Shown piece after piece: positions 1 to 6,704 of a stretch of DNA of 6,704 bases. The stretch is from Candidatus Zixiibacteriota bacterium. GTDB lineage: Bacteria; Zixibacteria; MSB-5A5; GN15; PGXB01. How positions within the stretch are numbered: the stretch's first letter is position 1; each line of letters opens with the position of its first letter. A program made the position numbers and the translations under genes. The stretch covers positions 1-6,704 of the forward strand of contig JAAERC010000820.1 of NCBI GenBank assembly GCA_024230695.1, read 5' to 3'. The notes under the pieces were generated by a model, which saw nothing but the letters and a program-made list of their open reading frames with translations, was not told the origin of the DNA and ran no database searches.

Positions 1-1
1 G

Positions 2-868
2 ACACAACCAAATAAAGAAGGCTGGTTTTTACGAGTAATTTCCAATAAATATCCGGCGCTGACAATTGAGGGATCATTAAGCCGTGAGCCCAAAGGTATC
101 TATGATAAAATGGATGGTATCGGGGCGCATGAAGTCATTATTGAAACATCGGATCATGCTCGAGATCTTGCCGACCTTTCGGTTGATGAAATAAAAAATG
201 TATTGTGGGCCTATCGCGATAGAATCCTCGATCTTCAGAAGGATCATCGCTTTAAGTATATCCTTATTTTCAAAAATCATGGAGAGGCGGCAGGCGCGTC
301 GCTGGAACATAGTCATAGTCAACTTATAGCGACTCCGATTATTCCTCAAATTGTGATAGAGGAAATAAATGGGGCGCGGAAGTATTTCGAATTCAAGGAA
401 CGTTGTATTTTTTGTGATATTATCAGGCAGGAGCTGGGAGAATCAGAAAGAATTGTTCGTGATTATGGTGATTTCCTTTCCTATGTACCATACGCCTCAA
501 GATTTCCATTTGAAGTCTGGCTGGTTCCCAAACAACATTCATCATATCTGGTCGATATTGATATTGATTCTTATCAGTATCTTGCAGAAGCATTAAAAGA
601 TACTTTGAATAGATTAAGAGTTTCCCTTAATAATCCGGCGTTTAATTTTATCATTCATTCTGCACCGGTTGGCGGCAAGTATAATGAGATTTATCACTGG
701 CATATTGAAATTATCCCGAGAATAACTAGTGTCGCAGGATTTGAGTGGGGTTCGGGATTTTACATCAATCCAACCCGGCCTGAAGATTCGGCGAAATTTA
801 TGAGAGATGTCGATCCATCACAGGCCGAAAAGATGTTTAGTACTCAAACAGCACCTAAAGTAAAATGA
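2..868 (+). CDS. galT: Galactose-1-phosphate uridylyltransferase, 5'-truncated by the window edge
   Basis: GalT exchanges UMP between UDP-glucose and galactose-1-phosphate (Leloir pathway, cytoplasm). The frame is already open at base 2, and the first ATG at 110 is internal: the preceding codons encode the conserved NKYPAL and YDKMDGIGAHE stretches. The visible part is 288 codons; about 50 N-terminal residues, including the usual CxxC zinc pair, lie outside. The active-site motif HSHSQ is at 308-322. By analogy to E. coli HPHGQ, the second His (314-316) is the uridylylated nucleophile. The first His (308-310) and the His of GAHEVI (128-130) match the two His zinc ligands. The second HIT-like half begins with CIFCDII (about 401-421) and contains YHWHIE (692-709). 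This variant, with an extra CxxC and a WH instead of FH pair, resembles the GalT of thermophiles and deltaproteobacteria more than the E. coli enzyme. The stop overlaps the glgA start (ATGA), which indicates translational coupling. The family call is firm; sugar specificity is inferred. Confidence 0.93.
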   Translation, partial: TQPNKEGWFLRVISNKYPALTIEGSLSREPKGIYDKMDGIGAHEVIIETSDHARDLADLSVDEIKNVLWAYRDRILDLQKDHRFKYILIFKNHGEAAGASLEHSHSQLIATPIIPQIVIEEINGARKYFEFKERCIFCDIIRQELGESERIVRDYGDFLSYVPYASRFPFEVWLVPKQHSSYLVDIDIDSYQYLAEALKDTLNRLRVSLNNPAFNFIIHSAPVGGKYNEIYHWHIEIIPRITSVAGFEWGSGFYINPTRPEDSAKFMRDVDPSQAEKMFSTQTAPKVK

Positions 869-2340
869 AAAAGCTCAAAATTGCCTTTATTACCCCTGAA
901 GCTGTTCCATTTGCCAAAACCGGGGGATTGGCTGATATCTCGGGAGTCCTTCCAGGACTGCTCAATCAGTCGGGTCATGCCGTTAAACTGTTTATGCCGA
1001 TGCATCGTCAGGTTACAGATAACTACAAAAACCTTGAAAATATAAAGAATAATATAAAAGTTGAAATAGCCGAAAAAACTTACACTGCCGATATATTCTT
1101 TCTAAAAGATGAGATTACAGGGTTAGATATTTATTTTGTATCCAATAAGGAGTTTTTTGACAGAGCGGAATTGTATTGTGACACTAAGACCGGTAAAGAT
1201 TATAAGGATAATCTGAATAGATTTTTGTTTTTCTCTGATGCTGTTCTTAAGACATTTAAGGAACTTGATTGGGCGCCGGATATCGTTCACGCCAATGACT
1301 GGCAGACGGCATTAGTGCCGACGTTTTTGAAAACTAAATATGAAAATGATAGTTTTTTTGCGAAAACTGCCTCAGTCTTTACAATTCATAATATGGCTTA
1401 TCAGGGACAATTTCCATCAGAGGAATCCAAAAGTATCGGATTAAGCAAACCGTATTTTGCCCCGGGCGGATATTTTGAATTTTGGGGCAAAGTTAATCTA
1501 ATGAAAGCGGCTATTCATCTTTCAGATATTATTACTACCGTTTCTCCGACATACGCTAAAGAGATTCAAGAATCTGAAGAATATGGAATGGGACTTGAGG
1601 GTATCCTAAAGAATCGTTCTAAAGATATTTATGGAATACTAAATGGCGTTGATTATGAAGTATGGTCACCGAGGCGAGACAAATTGATAACTACTCTATT
1701 TACTAAAAAAAATATTTCAGGTAAAAATAAAAATAAACAGGCCTTGATCAAACTTGCCGGTTTGCCATATAAAAAGAAACAGCCGTTGATCGGTATGATA
1801 TCGCGACTCGACAGCCAAAAAGGTTTTGACATTCTCAAAGAAATTATGGAGGAAGTTTTAAAGCTTGATCTTCAGTTTATTCTTCTTGGTACAGGTTCCA
1901 AAGAATACCACAGTTACTTTACAAAACTGGCAAAACAATTTCCTGAATGCTTCAAACCGTTTTTGGAGTTTGATGATAAATTAGCGCACTTAATCGAAGC
2001 CGGTTCAGATATGTTTCTGATGCCATCGCGTTATGAGCCATGCGGTTTAAATCAGTTGTACAGCCTTAAATATGGAACCGTTCCTATTGTCAGAAAAACC
2101 GGAGGTCTGGCAGATACTATTATTGACTTCGATGAGACGACGGCAATCGGGACAGGTTTTATGTTTGAAGGATATACATCCGAAGAATTATATGAGGCAA
2201 TTAAAAGGGCCCGGAATATTTTTGATAAGAAGAAGATCTGGAGAAAACTTATAAGCCAGGGAATGGCTCAGGATTTCTCATGGGAAAGCTCGTCACAGAA
2301 ATATCTTGATTTATATCAAAGGGCACTCGATAGATTGTAG
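865..2340 (+). CDS. glgA: Glycogen synthase (GT5 family)
   Basis: This enzyme adds glucose from ADP-glucose (in some lineages UDP-glucose) to the non-reducing end of an alpha-1,4-glucan in the cytoplasm. It has 491 residues against 477 in E. coli, so it is full length. The N-terminal GT5 Rossmann domain has KTGGLADISG (18-27, nucleotide-sugar binding), HANDWQ (142-147), TIHNMAYQG (173-181) and TVSPTYAKE (225-233). The linker carries GILNGVD (257-263). The C-terminal GT1-like domain has ISRLDSQKG (312-320; R314 and K319 match E. coli R300 and K305) and the PSRYEPCGLNQL signature (387-398; E391 matches the catalytic-region E377), followed by KTGGLADT (411-418). Residues 281-292 are Lys/Asn-rich, in an A-rich DNA stretch, which looks like an ordinary variable loop. 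The start is the ATG overlapping the galT stop. No Shine-Dalgarno is seen, so reinitiation after galT is likely. Translation of this gene, and perhaps the next two, appears coupled to galT. Confidence 0.96.
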   Translation: MKKLKIAFITPEAVPFAKTGGLADISGVLPGLLNQSGHAVKLFMPMHRQVTDNYKNLENIKNNIKVEIAEKTYTADIFFLKDEITGLDIYFVSNKEFFDRAELYCDTKTGKDYKDNLNRFLFFSDAVLKTFKELDWAPDIVHANDWQTALVPTFLKTKYENDSFFAKTASVFTIHNMAYQGQFPSEESKSIGLSKPYFAPGGYFEFWGKVNLMKAAIHLSDIITTVSPTYAKEIQESEEYGMGLEGILKNRSKDIYGILNGVDYEVWSPRRDKLITTLFTKKNISGKNKNKQALIKLAGLPYKKKQPLIGMISRLDSQKGFDILKEIMEEVLKLDLQFILLGTGSKEYHSYFTKLAKQFPECFKPFLEFDDKLAHLIEAGSDMFLMPSRYEPCGLNQLYSLKYGTVPIVRKTGGLADTIIDFDETTAIGTGFMFEGYTSEELYEAIKRARNIFDKKKIWRKLISQGMAQDFSWESSSQKYLDLYQRALDRL

Positions 2341-2343
2341 GAT

Positions 2344-4227
2344 ATGTCTGCTGTTAAAAAAGAAATATCTTCTGTTTTCAAGTCCCCCCAAAATATTGTC
2401 TATTTAAGCTACCTGTTATTGGTTCTTGGTATTGTCGCGCATGTTTCACATACATATTATTTCAATTTTACACAAGATGACGCTTTTATAACTTTTCGAT
2501 ATGCGGCCAATTTTCTGAATGGTGATGGGCTGGTTTTTAATATTGGTGAACGAGTCGAGGGTTATACTAATTTTTTATGGTTGATTCTAATGATATTGGG
2601 TAAATTAGCCGGTATCGATTATATAATATTCTCAAAAATAATTGGCACTCTCTGTGGGATTGGCACCATAATTGTACTATTTCATTTGATGAAACAAGTT
2701 TTTAATGAAAACTCGCTGTTGCCCGGATTGAGCTGTTTGATGCTGGGGTTAGTTTACTCATTTGCGTACTGGTCTGTATCGGGGTTGGAAATCGGAGCGT
2801 TTTCCCTGGCTGTTTTGGCGGCAATATATTCATATTTGCGAAAATCATTCTTAACCGCACCAATACTGATCCTGGCGACTTTAATTCGTCCTGAAGGCGG
2901 GTTGGTTTTTATTTTTATACTACTGTATGATATTATTTCAACAAAAAGAATATCACGATATAATCTTGTTCTGTTATCTATATATCTGCTTGCCTTGATA
3001 CCATATTTAGTTTTCAAGTTTCATTATTTTGGAGGATTGTTCCCAAACCCGTTTTATGCCAAAACAAGTTTTGATTTGAGGCAATTAATTAATGGGCTTG
3101 AATATACCGGTCAATATTTCTGGCATTATCTTGGTGCCGGTCTATTCCTAATACCGCTTCTACTGAGTATAAAAAAATGGAAACCATCAATATTGTTTAT
3201 TGTGTTATTTCTATTTGTTTATACTGTCTATATAATCATTATTGGCGGCGATGTGCTAAAAGTCCATCGCTTTTTTGTTCCTTTAATGCCGCTATTGATA
3301 ACGGTTATTATGTTCGGTCTTGGCAAATTATTTGAAAAGCAATATCTCATCTGGACTGGCGTAATTATAATAATAAGTTGGCAGCTTTACCTGCCAAGAC
3401 AACATGTTATTTCTTTTTACAATGCGGAAAAGATACTTGGCGAAAATATGACTGAGATGTCGAACAATCTTCTGGCTGTTGACGATTCTGATTTTTCATT
3501 AGCGGCCAGCACCATTGGTATTGCAGGTTATATATTAATTGGTCATCATGTAATTGATCTATTGGGTTTAACTGATTCAACTATTGCCCGGCATCCGGAA
3601 AAACCAATAGAAAAATTATATACGACCTGGAAAGAAACTAAATATAATTCGAAATATGTTTTATCGCTACAGCCGGATTATATTCTTTTTTCGACCGCTT
3701 TAAAACCGTCGGCCCCGGCGGAACGAGCCCTTTTTTTATACCCGCAGTTTTTAAATTCATACCGAACTATTGGTTTCATATATAAGGGTGCAATATATGA
3801 AATCTATAAGAAGTTTCGTCCAGTAACAGGTGAGTTAAGGCGTTCTATTGATCCTGAATTTGTGCAACTGTACAATTTGGGTTTGAATCAGATGGGTGCC
3901 GGAAAATTGAAGGAATCATCGATCAGTTTCAGAAAAGCCTGGTCACTCTGTCCGGAACCAAAGTATCCGTATGTCTTATATCATCTGGCCAAGATAGAAA
4001 TGATGAATAATAATTTTTCTATTTATAACCAGATACTTGACGAACTGGTCAGGAAAGATACATTGATGTATTCTGTTTATAAGGATCTATTTATTATTGA
4101 GACAAATGTTAAGAATAATAAAGATAAGGCAAAAAAATATAGAGATCGATTGGTTGAATTGGTACCTTGGTATATACCATGGCTCGACTCATTTATAGCT
4201 GAGAGTCAGAAAAGGATGAATAGATAA
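2344..4227 (+). CDS. AftB-like GT-C family membrane glycosyltransferase with TPR-like C-terminus (first paralogue)
   Basis: This 627-residue protein probably uses a polyprenyl-phosphate-linked sugar to glycosylate an acceptor outside the cytoplasmic membrane. Residues 18-350 contain about 10-11 hydrophobic segments (roughly 19-37, 77-91, 92-117, 125-143, 147-164, 168-198, 205-226, 258-276, 281-300, 308-328, 333-350). The first outer loop has the DDAFITFRYA motif (D45, D46), the position of the catalytic acid in GT-C enzymes, then GERVEGYTNFLW. Also conserved are RPEGGLV (182-188), PNPFYAK (234-240) and GGDVLKVHRF (301-310), a pattern I associate with the AftB/GT89-like group. Residues 370-490 form a soluble, probably extracytoplasmic domain with IDLLGLTDSTIARHP (404-418) and QPDYILFST. 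Residues 503-612 look like degenerate TPR helices. An in-frame TAG (2338-2340, the glgA stop) directly precedes GAT-ATG, so no earlier start is possible. The only SD-like AGGA (2339-2342) is too close to the ATG. Donor and acceptor are unknown; it could act on LPS, glycoproteins or a polysaccharide. Confidence 0.78.
   Translation: MSAVKKEISSVFKSPQNIVYLSYLLLVLGIVAHVSHTYYFNFTQDDAFITFRYAANFLNGDGLVFNIGERVEGYTNFLWLILMILGKLAGIDYIIFSKIIGTLCGIGTIIVLFHLMKQVFNENSLLPGLSCLMLGLVYSFAYWSVSGLEIGAFSLAVLAAIYSYLRKSFLTAPILILATLIRPEGGLVFIFILLYDIISTKRISRYNLVLLSIYLLALIPYLVFKFHYFGGLFPNPFYAKTSFDLRQLINGLEYTGQYFWHYLGAGLFLIPLLLSIKKWKPSILFIVLFLFVYTVYIIIIGGDVLKVHRFFVPLMPLLITVIMFGLGKLFEKQYLIWTGVIIIISWQLYLPRQHVISFYNAEKILGENMTEMSNNLLAVDDSDFSLAASTIGIAGYILIGHHVIDLLGLTDSTIARHPEKPIEKLYTTWKETKYNSKYVLSLQPDYILFSTALKPSAPAERALFLYPQFLNSYRTIGFIYKGAIYEIYKKFRPVTGELRRSIDPEFVQLYNLGLNQMGAGKLKESSISFRKAWSLCPEPKYPYVLYHLAKIEMMNNNFSIYNQILDELVRKDTLMYSVYKDLFIIETNVKNNKDKAKKYRDRLVELVPWYIPWLDSFIAESQKRMNR
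2452..2586 (+). repeat. Direct-repeat block, copy 1 (in first GT-C gene)
   Basis: This block encodes residues 37-81 of the first paralogue, identical over 45 residues to the second. Offset to copy 2 is exactly 1855 bases. I count 10 base differences in 135, all synonymous. A 53-base exact match runs 2494-2546 (to 4349-4401). Confidence 0.9.
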
Positions 4228-4228
4228 A

Positions 4229-6109
4229 ATGTCCGTGAAATATCAACTAAATAAAAACGTTGGTCTGATATTGTTGATTCTTGGCATTGTTGCGCATATT
4301 TCACAAACCTATTATTTCAATTTTACTCAAGATGACGCTTTTATAACCTTTCGATATGCGGCCAATTTTCTGAATGGTGATGGGCTGGTTTTTAATATTG
4401 GAGAACGGGTCGAGGGTTACACTAATTTTCTTTGGCTGATATTTGTTATTGTTGGAAAACAGGCCGGATTTGAATTTGTAATCTTTTCTAAGATCCTTGG
4501 TGTCTTTTGTGGAATTGGCGTCATTTATTTCACCTTTCTTATTGGTCAAATTATATTCGATAAGAAAAGTTATTTGCCCGGATTATGTTCGTTTATTTTG
4601 GGGACTGTTTTGTCGTTTGGATATTGGAGCGTGGCGGGATTGGAAACGGCAGCGTTTTCGATGATGGTTACCGGCGCAATTTATTATTATCTTAGAAGAT
4701 CATATCTGATCATACCGTTTCTTGTTCTGGCAACATTGCTTCGTCCCGAAGGTGGGCTTGTTTTTGGAATAATTATATTACATAATATTATTTCGACTAA
4801 ATCTTTTACCAAATATGCTTTAGCAATTATATCTGCATTTGGATTATTATTGATGCCATATGCGATATTCAAATTGTTTTATTTTCATGCACTTCTGCCA
4901 AATCCATTTTATGCCAAAACCGGTTTTAATTTGAGTCAATTATATAACGGCCTGGAATATACCGGCACCTTTTTCTGGCATTATCTTGGTGGTGGGTTGT
5001 TTCTATTGCCATTTCTTTTGACCTATAAGAAGTGGTCATCGTCAATAAAAACGATAGCTCTGTTTTTAGTTATATATATATTTTATATAACTTTAATTGG
5101 CGGAGACGTCCTAAAGGTGCATCGCTTTTTTGTTGCCTTATTTCCGGGCGTGATACTTGTTTGCGTTTATGGCTTTAATAAACTTTGTTGTCATAAAGTT
5201 GTTTTCTGGGTTGTCTTATTGTTATTGGTCGGTTGGCAGAATTATTTCCCCACAGAATTTATTCATACTTATCATCGTGCAGAATTAGCCCTGAATAATA
5301 AAATGAATAAAACTATCGATCAGATGCTCGCAATAGATAATTCTAATTTTTCAATAGCTGTTAGTACAATTGGAATTGTTGGTTATCGACTGATGGGGCA
5401 CACGGTGATAGATCTATTGGGATTAACCGATTCCACTATCGCTCGGCATCCGGAACAACCTATCTCGGGGTTAACCACTACCTGGAAAGAGGAGAGTTAC
5501 AATTCGGAATATGTTTTATCACGCCAACCTGACTATATCCTGTTTTCCACTGAATTTAAACCATCAGCTCCTGCTGAACGAGCCCTCTTTCTTTACACCG
5601 AATTTCTCCGGTGCTATCGAACTATCGGTTTTCATTTTGATGAGGTGTTACATTCGATATATAAAAGATATTATCCTATTGAGGGCCCTATAAAACGAGA
5701 TGTGGATGTTGAATTTGTGCAGAAATATTATATCGGAATTGATTTGTGGAGCCAAAAGAAATTTGATGAAGCAATAGCTGAACTAAATAAGGCAATTAAT
5801 TTTTGTCCCAGTCCCAAATATCCATATCCTTATTATCTTATTGCCGATGCCAATCGTGAGCTTTATAAGCTGGAAATTGCCTATAATATGCTAAATAAAC
5901 TAGTTAGCACTGATACCCTTGTTTATGAGGCTTACAAGGATTTATTTATTTTTGAATATGCGATACTGAATAATATGGAAAGAGCTGAGCAAAATTATAA
6001 AAAAGTTGGTCAATTGACTCCCTGGTATCTCAGTAGACTTGAAAATGTTGCCAAGAGTGTCAAGCAAAGTCTGATTTATGAATCAGGAGCCAGTGTGGGC
6101 GGTCAGTAA
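4229..6109 (+). CDS. AftB-like GT-C family membrane glycosyltransferase with TPR-like C-terminus (second paralogue)
   Basis: This 626-residue protein is a tandem copy of the preceding gene. Its residue n aligns with residue n+10 of the first copy, with no gap from about residue 11 to 610; I count about 56% identity by hand. It keeps every motif: DDAFITFRYA (D35, D36), RPEGGLV (172-178), PNPFYAK (224-230), GGDVLKVHRF (291-300) and IDLLGLTDSTIARHP (394-408). It has the same series of membrane segments and an extracytoplasmic domain. Residues 493-600 form TPR-like helices; the segment KKFDEAIAELNKAINFCP fits the TPR consensus better than the first copy does. Divergence is highest at about 321-350 (end of the membrane core) and in the TPR tail; the catalytic side is nearly frozen. 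The ATG lies one base after the upstream stop. AAAGGA at 4211-4216 is a possible ribosome site, though 12 bases away. It probably works on the same donor with a different acceptor, or as a partner of the first copy. Both of those roles are inference. Confidence 0.78.
   Translation: MSVKYQLNKNVGLILLILGIVAHISQTYYFNFTQDDAFITFRYAANFLNGDGLVFNIGERVEGYTNFLWLIFVIVGKQAGFEFVIFSKILGVFCGIGVIYFTFLIGQIIFDKKSYLPGLCSFILGTVLSFGYWSVAGLETAAFSMMVTGAIYYYLRRSYLIIPFLVLATLLRPEGGLVFGIIILHNIISTKSFTKYALAIISAFGLLLMPYAIFKLFYFHALLPNPFYAKTGFNLSQLYNGLEYTGTFFWHYLGGGLFLLPFLLTYKKWSSSIKTIALFLVIYIFYITLIGGDVLKVHRFFVALFPGVILVCVYGFNKLCCHKVVFWVVLLLLVGWQNYFPTEFIHTYHRAELALNNKMNKTIDQMLAIDNSNFSIAVSTIGIVGYRLMGHTVIDLLGLTDSTIARHPEQPISGLTTTWKEESYNSEYVLSRQPDYILFSTEFKPSAPAERALFLYTEFLRCYRTIGFHFDEVLHSIYKRYYPIEGPIKRDVDVEFVQKYYIGIDLWSQKKFDEAIAELNKAINFCPSPKYPYPYYLIADANRELYKLEIAYNMLNKLVSTDTLVYEAYKDLFIFEYAILNNMERAEQNYKKVGQLTPWYLSRLENVAKSVKQSLIYESGASVGGQ
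4307..4441 (+). repeat. Direct-repeat block, copy 2 (in second GT-C gene)
   Basis: Copy 2 of the block at 2452-2586, encoding residues 27-71 of the second paralogue including the DD motif. The surrounding parts of the two genes are much less alike in DNA, so this block stands out as a local high-identity patch. Confidence 0.9.
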
Positions 6110-6216
6110 CTTCTGTAATAACAATGAGATAGCTCTCCAAGTATTTTATTGTAAAATTCATTTTCAAATAAGTTGACATTATAATTTTCCGATATATATT
6201 CTATATGGCACAATAA
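6110..6216. other. Intergenic region between the GT-C operon and the tRNA genes
   Basis: These 107 AT-rich bases hold the tRNA promoter in their second half. The first half should end the operon transcript, but I see no convincing intrinsic terminator. There is a weak GAGA-TAGC-TCTC hairpin (about 6126-6137) inside a loose ACAAT/ATTGT pairing (6121-6125 with 6148-6152), followed by an AT-rich stretch without a clean U-tract. Readthrough from the operon into the tRNAs is possible. Confidence 0.5.
6173..6202 (+). promoter_or_regulatory. Sigma70-type promoter for the tRNA pair
   Basis: A perfect -35 box TTGACA (6173-6178) is followed by either TATATT (6195-6200, 16-base spacer) or TATTCT (6197-6202, 18-base spacer). 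Transcription would start near 6207-6210, about 8-10 bases before tRNA-Gly, leaving only a short 5' leader. The position and consensus match make this a convincing call; the exact -10 hexamer is uncertain. Confidence 0.72.
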
Positions 6217-6294
<78 letters not shown>

Positions 6295-6299
6295 TTTAT

Positions 6300-6362
<63 letters not shown>

Positions 6363-6371
<9 letters not shown>

Positions 6372-6396
6372 TATTTTTATTCGGCTTGATTATTTT
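6363..6396 (+). terminator. Possible weak intrinsic terminator sharing the tRNA-Cys 3' end
   Basis: AAGCCG (6363-6368, in the tRNA-Cys acceptor strand) is complementary to CGGCTT (6382-6387) across a 13-base loop, followed by GATTATTTTT. The stem is short and competes with the tRNA acceptor stem, so this may be chance. No other terminator candidate is seen after the tRNAs. Confidence 0.25.
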
Positions 6397-6449
6397 TCAG
6401 AATATTCATATCTTTTTGGCTAAACTTTTACTTATTAGTTTGAAAAGAA
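6372..6449. other. AT-rich spacer between tRNA-Cys and the secreted-protein gene
   Basis: The spacer contains the second arm of the possible terminator. A weak promoter candidate, TTGATT (6386-6391) and TATCTT (6409-6414) with a 17-base spacer, matches the consensus at 4 of 6 positions in each box. In such AT-rich DNA that is weak evidence. If real, it would drive the gene starting at 6450. Confidence 0.3.
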
Positions 6450-6704
6450 ATGTATCTATCTAAACCGGGATCATATTTTATTATTGGCATTATTATATTT
6501 TATATAATTTTTATAAATAGTAATGCATCCTCTGAAGAGATCAAATCTCCTCTTTGTCCGATTGTATATAGCAATGGCGTTAGTAGTTTTGAATTGTTTT
6601 GGTTTTATCCAAATAAATTTAAAACAAGTGTGGGGAACAATACAATTATCCCCGAAAGGGGAGTTTACGGATCAACAAACGATCGCCAGACCTGTTTCTT
6701 TACA
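6450..6704 (+). CDS. Secreted protein of unknown function, 3'-truncated by the window edge
   Basis: From ATG 6450 the frame stays open for 85 codons to the last base of the window. An in-frame TGA at 6441-6443 rules out an earlier start. Only a weak GAAAAG precedes the ATG. The N-terminus looks like a signal peptide: K5, then a strongly hydrophobic core rich in Ile and Phe (about 9-22), then a likely signal peptidase I site near SNA-SS (cleavage after residue 26). Residue C36 is too far from the start to be a lipobox, so lipoprotein is unlikely. The mature part has C36 and C82 and an aromatic stretch FELFWFYP (47-54), which faintly recalls a beta strand of fibronectin-type or similar extracellular domains. 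That resemblance is not enough for a family call. The frame is probably a real gene start because of the signal peptide and position, but its product is unrecognised. Confidence 0.6.
   Translation, partial: MYLSKPGSYFIIGIIIFYIIFINSNASSEEIKSPLCPIVYSNGVSSFELFWFYPNKFKTSVGNNTIIPERGVYGSTNDRQTCFFT

Noticed and set aside
77..349. 90-residue - strand reading frame opposite galT
   Set aside because: It lies inside a clearly conserved GalT coding region and has no recognisable motif.
110..868. galT starting at ATG 110
   Set aside because: The in-frame codons before 110 encode conserved GalT sequence, so 110 is internal and the true start is upstream of the window.
1700..1740. A-rich tract in glgA as a frameshift or slippage site
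   Set aside because: The frame is intact on both sides, the domains continue normally and the Lys-rich loop is in a variable region of GlgA.
2754..3017. 87-residue - strand reading frame opposite the first GT-C gene
   Set aside because: A similar antisense frame appears opposite the paralogue (4687-4872), but this follows from the shared sense-strand codons (RPEGGLV region), not from an antisense gene.

Overview
This is an AT-rich bacterial chromosome window, roughly 35-40% GC by eye. One strand carries a compact operon-like run of four genes, then two tRNA genes, then the start of a secreted-protein gene. All recognised features are on the + strand. The tRNAs do not encode CCA. The coding starts have weak or poorly placed Shine-Dalgarno sequences. 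With the galT-glgA pairing, this loosely fits an uncultured lineage of the FCB type (Zixibacteria- or Marinimicrobia-like). That placement is an inference; nothing in the window fixes the phylum.

Positions 2-868 hold most of a galactose-1-phosphate uridylyltransferase (galT) that has lost its N-terminus at the window edge. It overlaps by 4 bases with a complete glycogen synthase (glgA, 865-2340). Two long membrane proteins follow, with gaps of 3 bases and 1 base: 2344-4227 (627 residues) and 4229-6109 (626 residues). They are tandem paralogues that align without a gap over about 600 residues at about 56% identity (hand count). Each has an N-terminal multi-spanning GT-C-like glycosyltransferase core resembling the mycobacterial AftB type, an extracytoplasmic domain, and a C-terminal TPR-like helical tail. 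A 45-residue block around the predicted catalytic DD motif is identical in both, and its DNA is unusually similar.

Positions 6110-6216 hold a good sigma70-type promoter that drives tRNA-Gly(GCC) and tRNA-Cys(GCA). After an AT-rich spacer, a new reading frame with a signal peptide starts at 6450 and runs off the window end.

Working together: GalT interconverts UDP- and 1-phospho-sugars (glucose and galactose), and GlgA polymerises ADP- or UDP-glucose into alpha-1,4-glucan. The two membrane enzymes probably transfer a lipid-linked sugar to an acceptor outside the membrane. The operon therefore seems to join sugar-nucleotide/glycogen metabolism to cell-surface glycosylation, but the donor and acceptor cannot be read from sequence. 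I found no mobile element, CRISPR array, phage gene or clear novel system. The tandem GT-C/TPR pair is the most interesting content.
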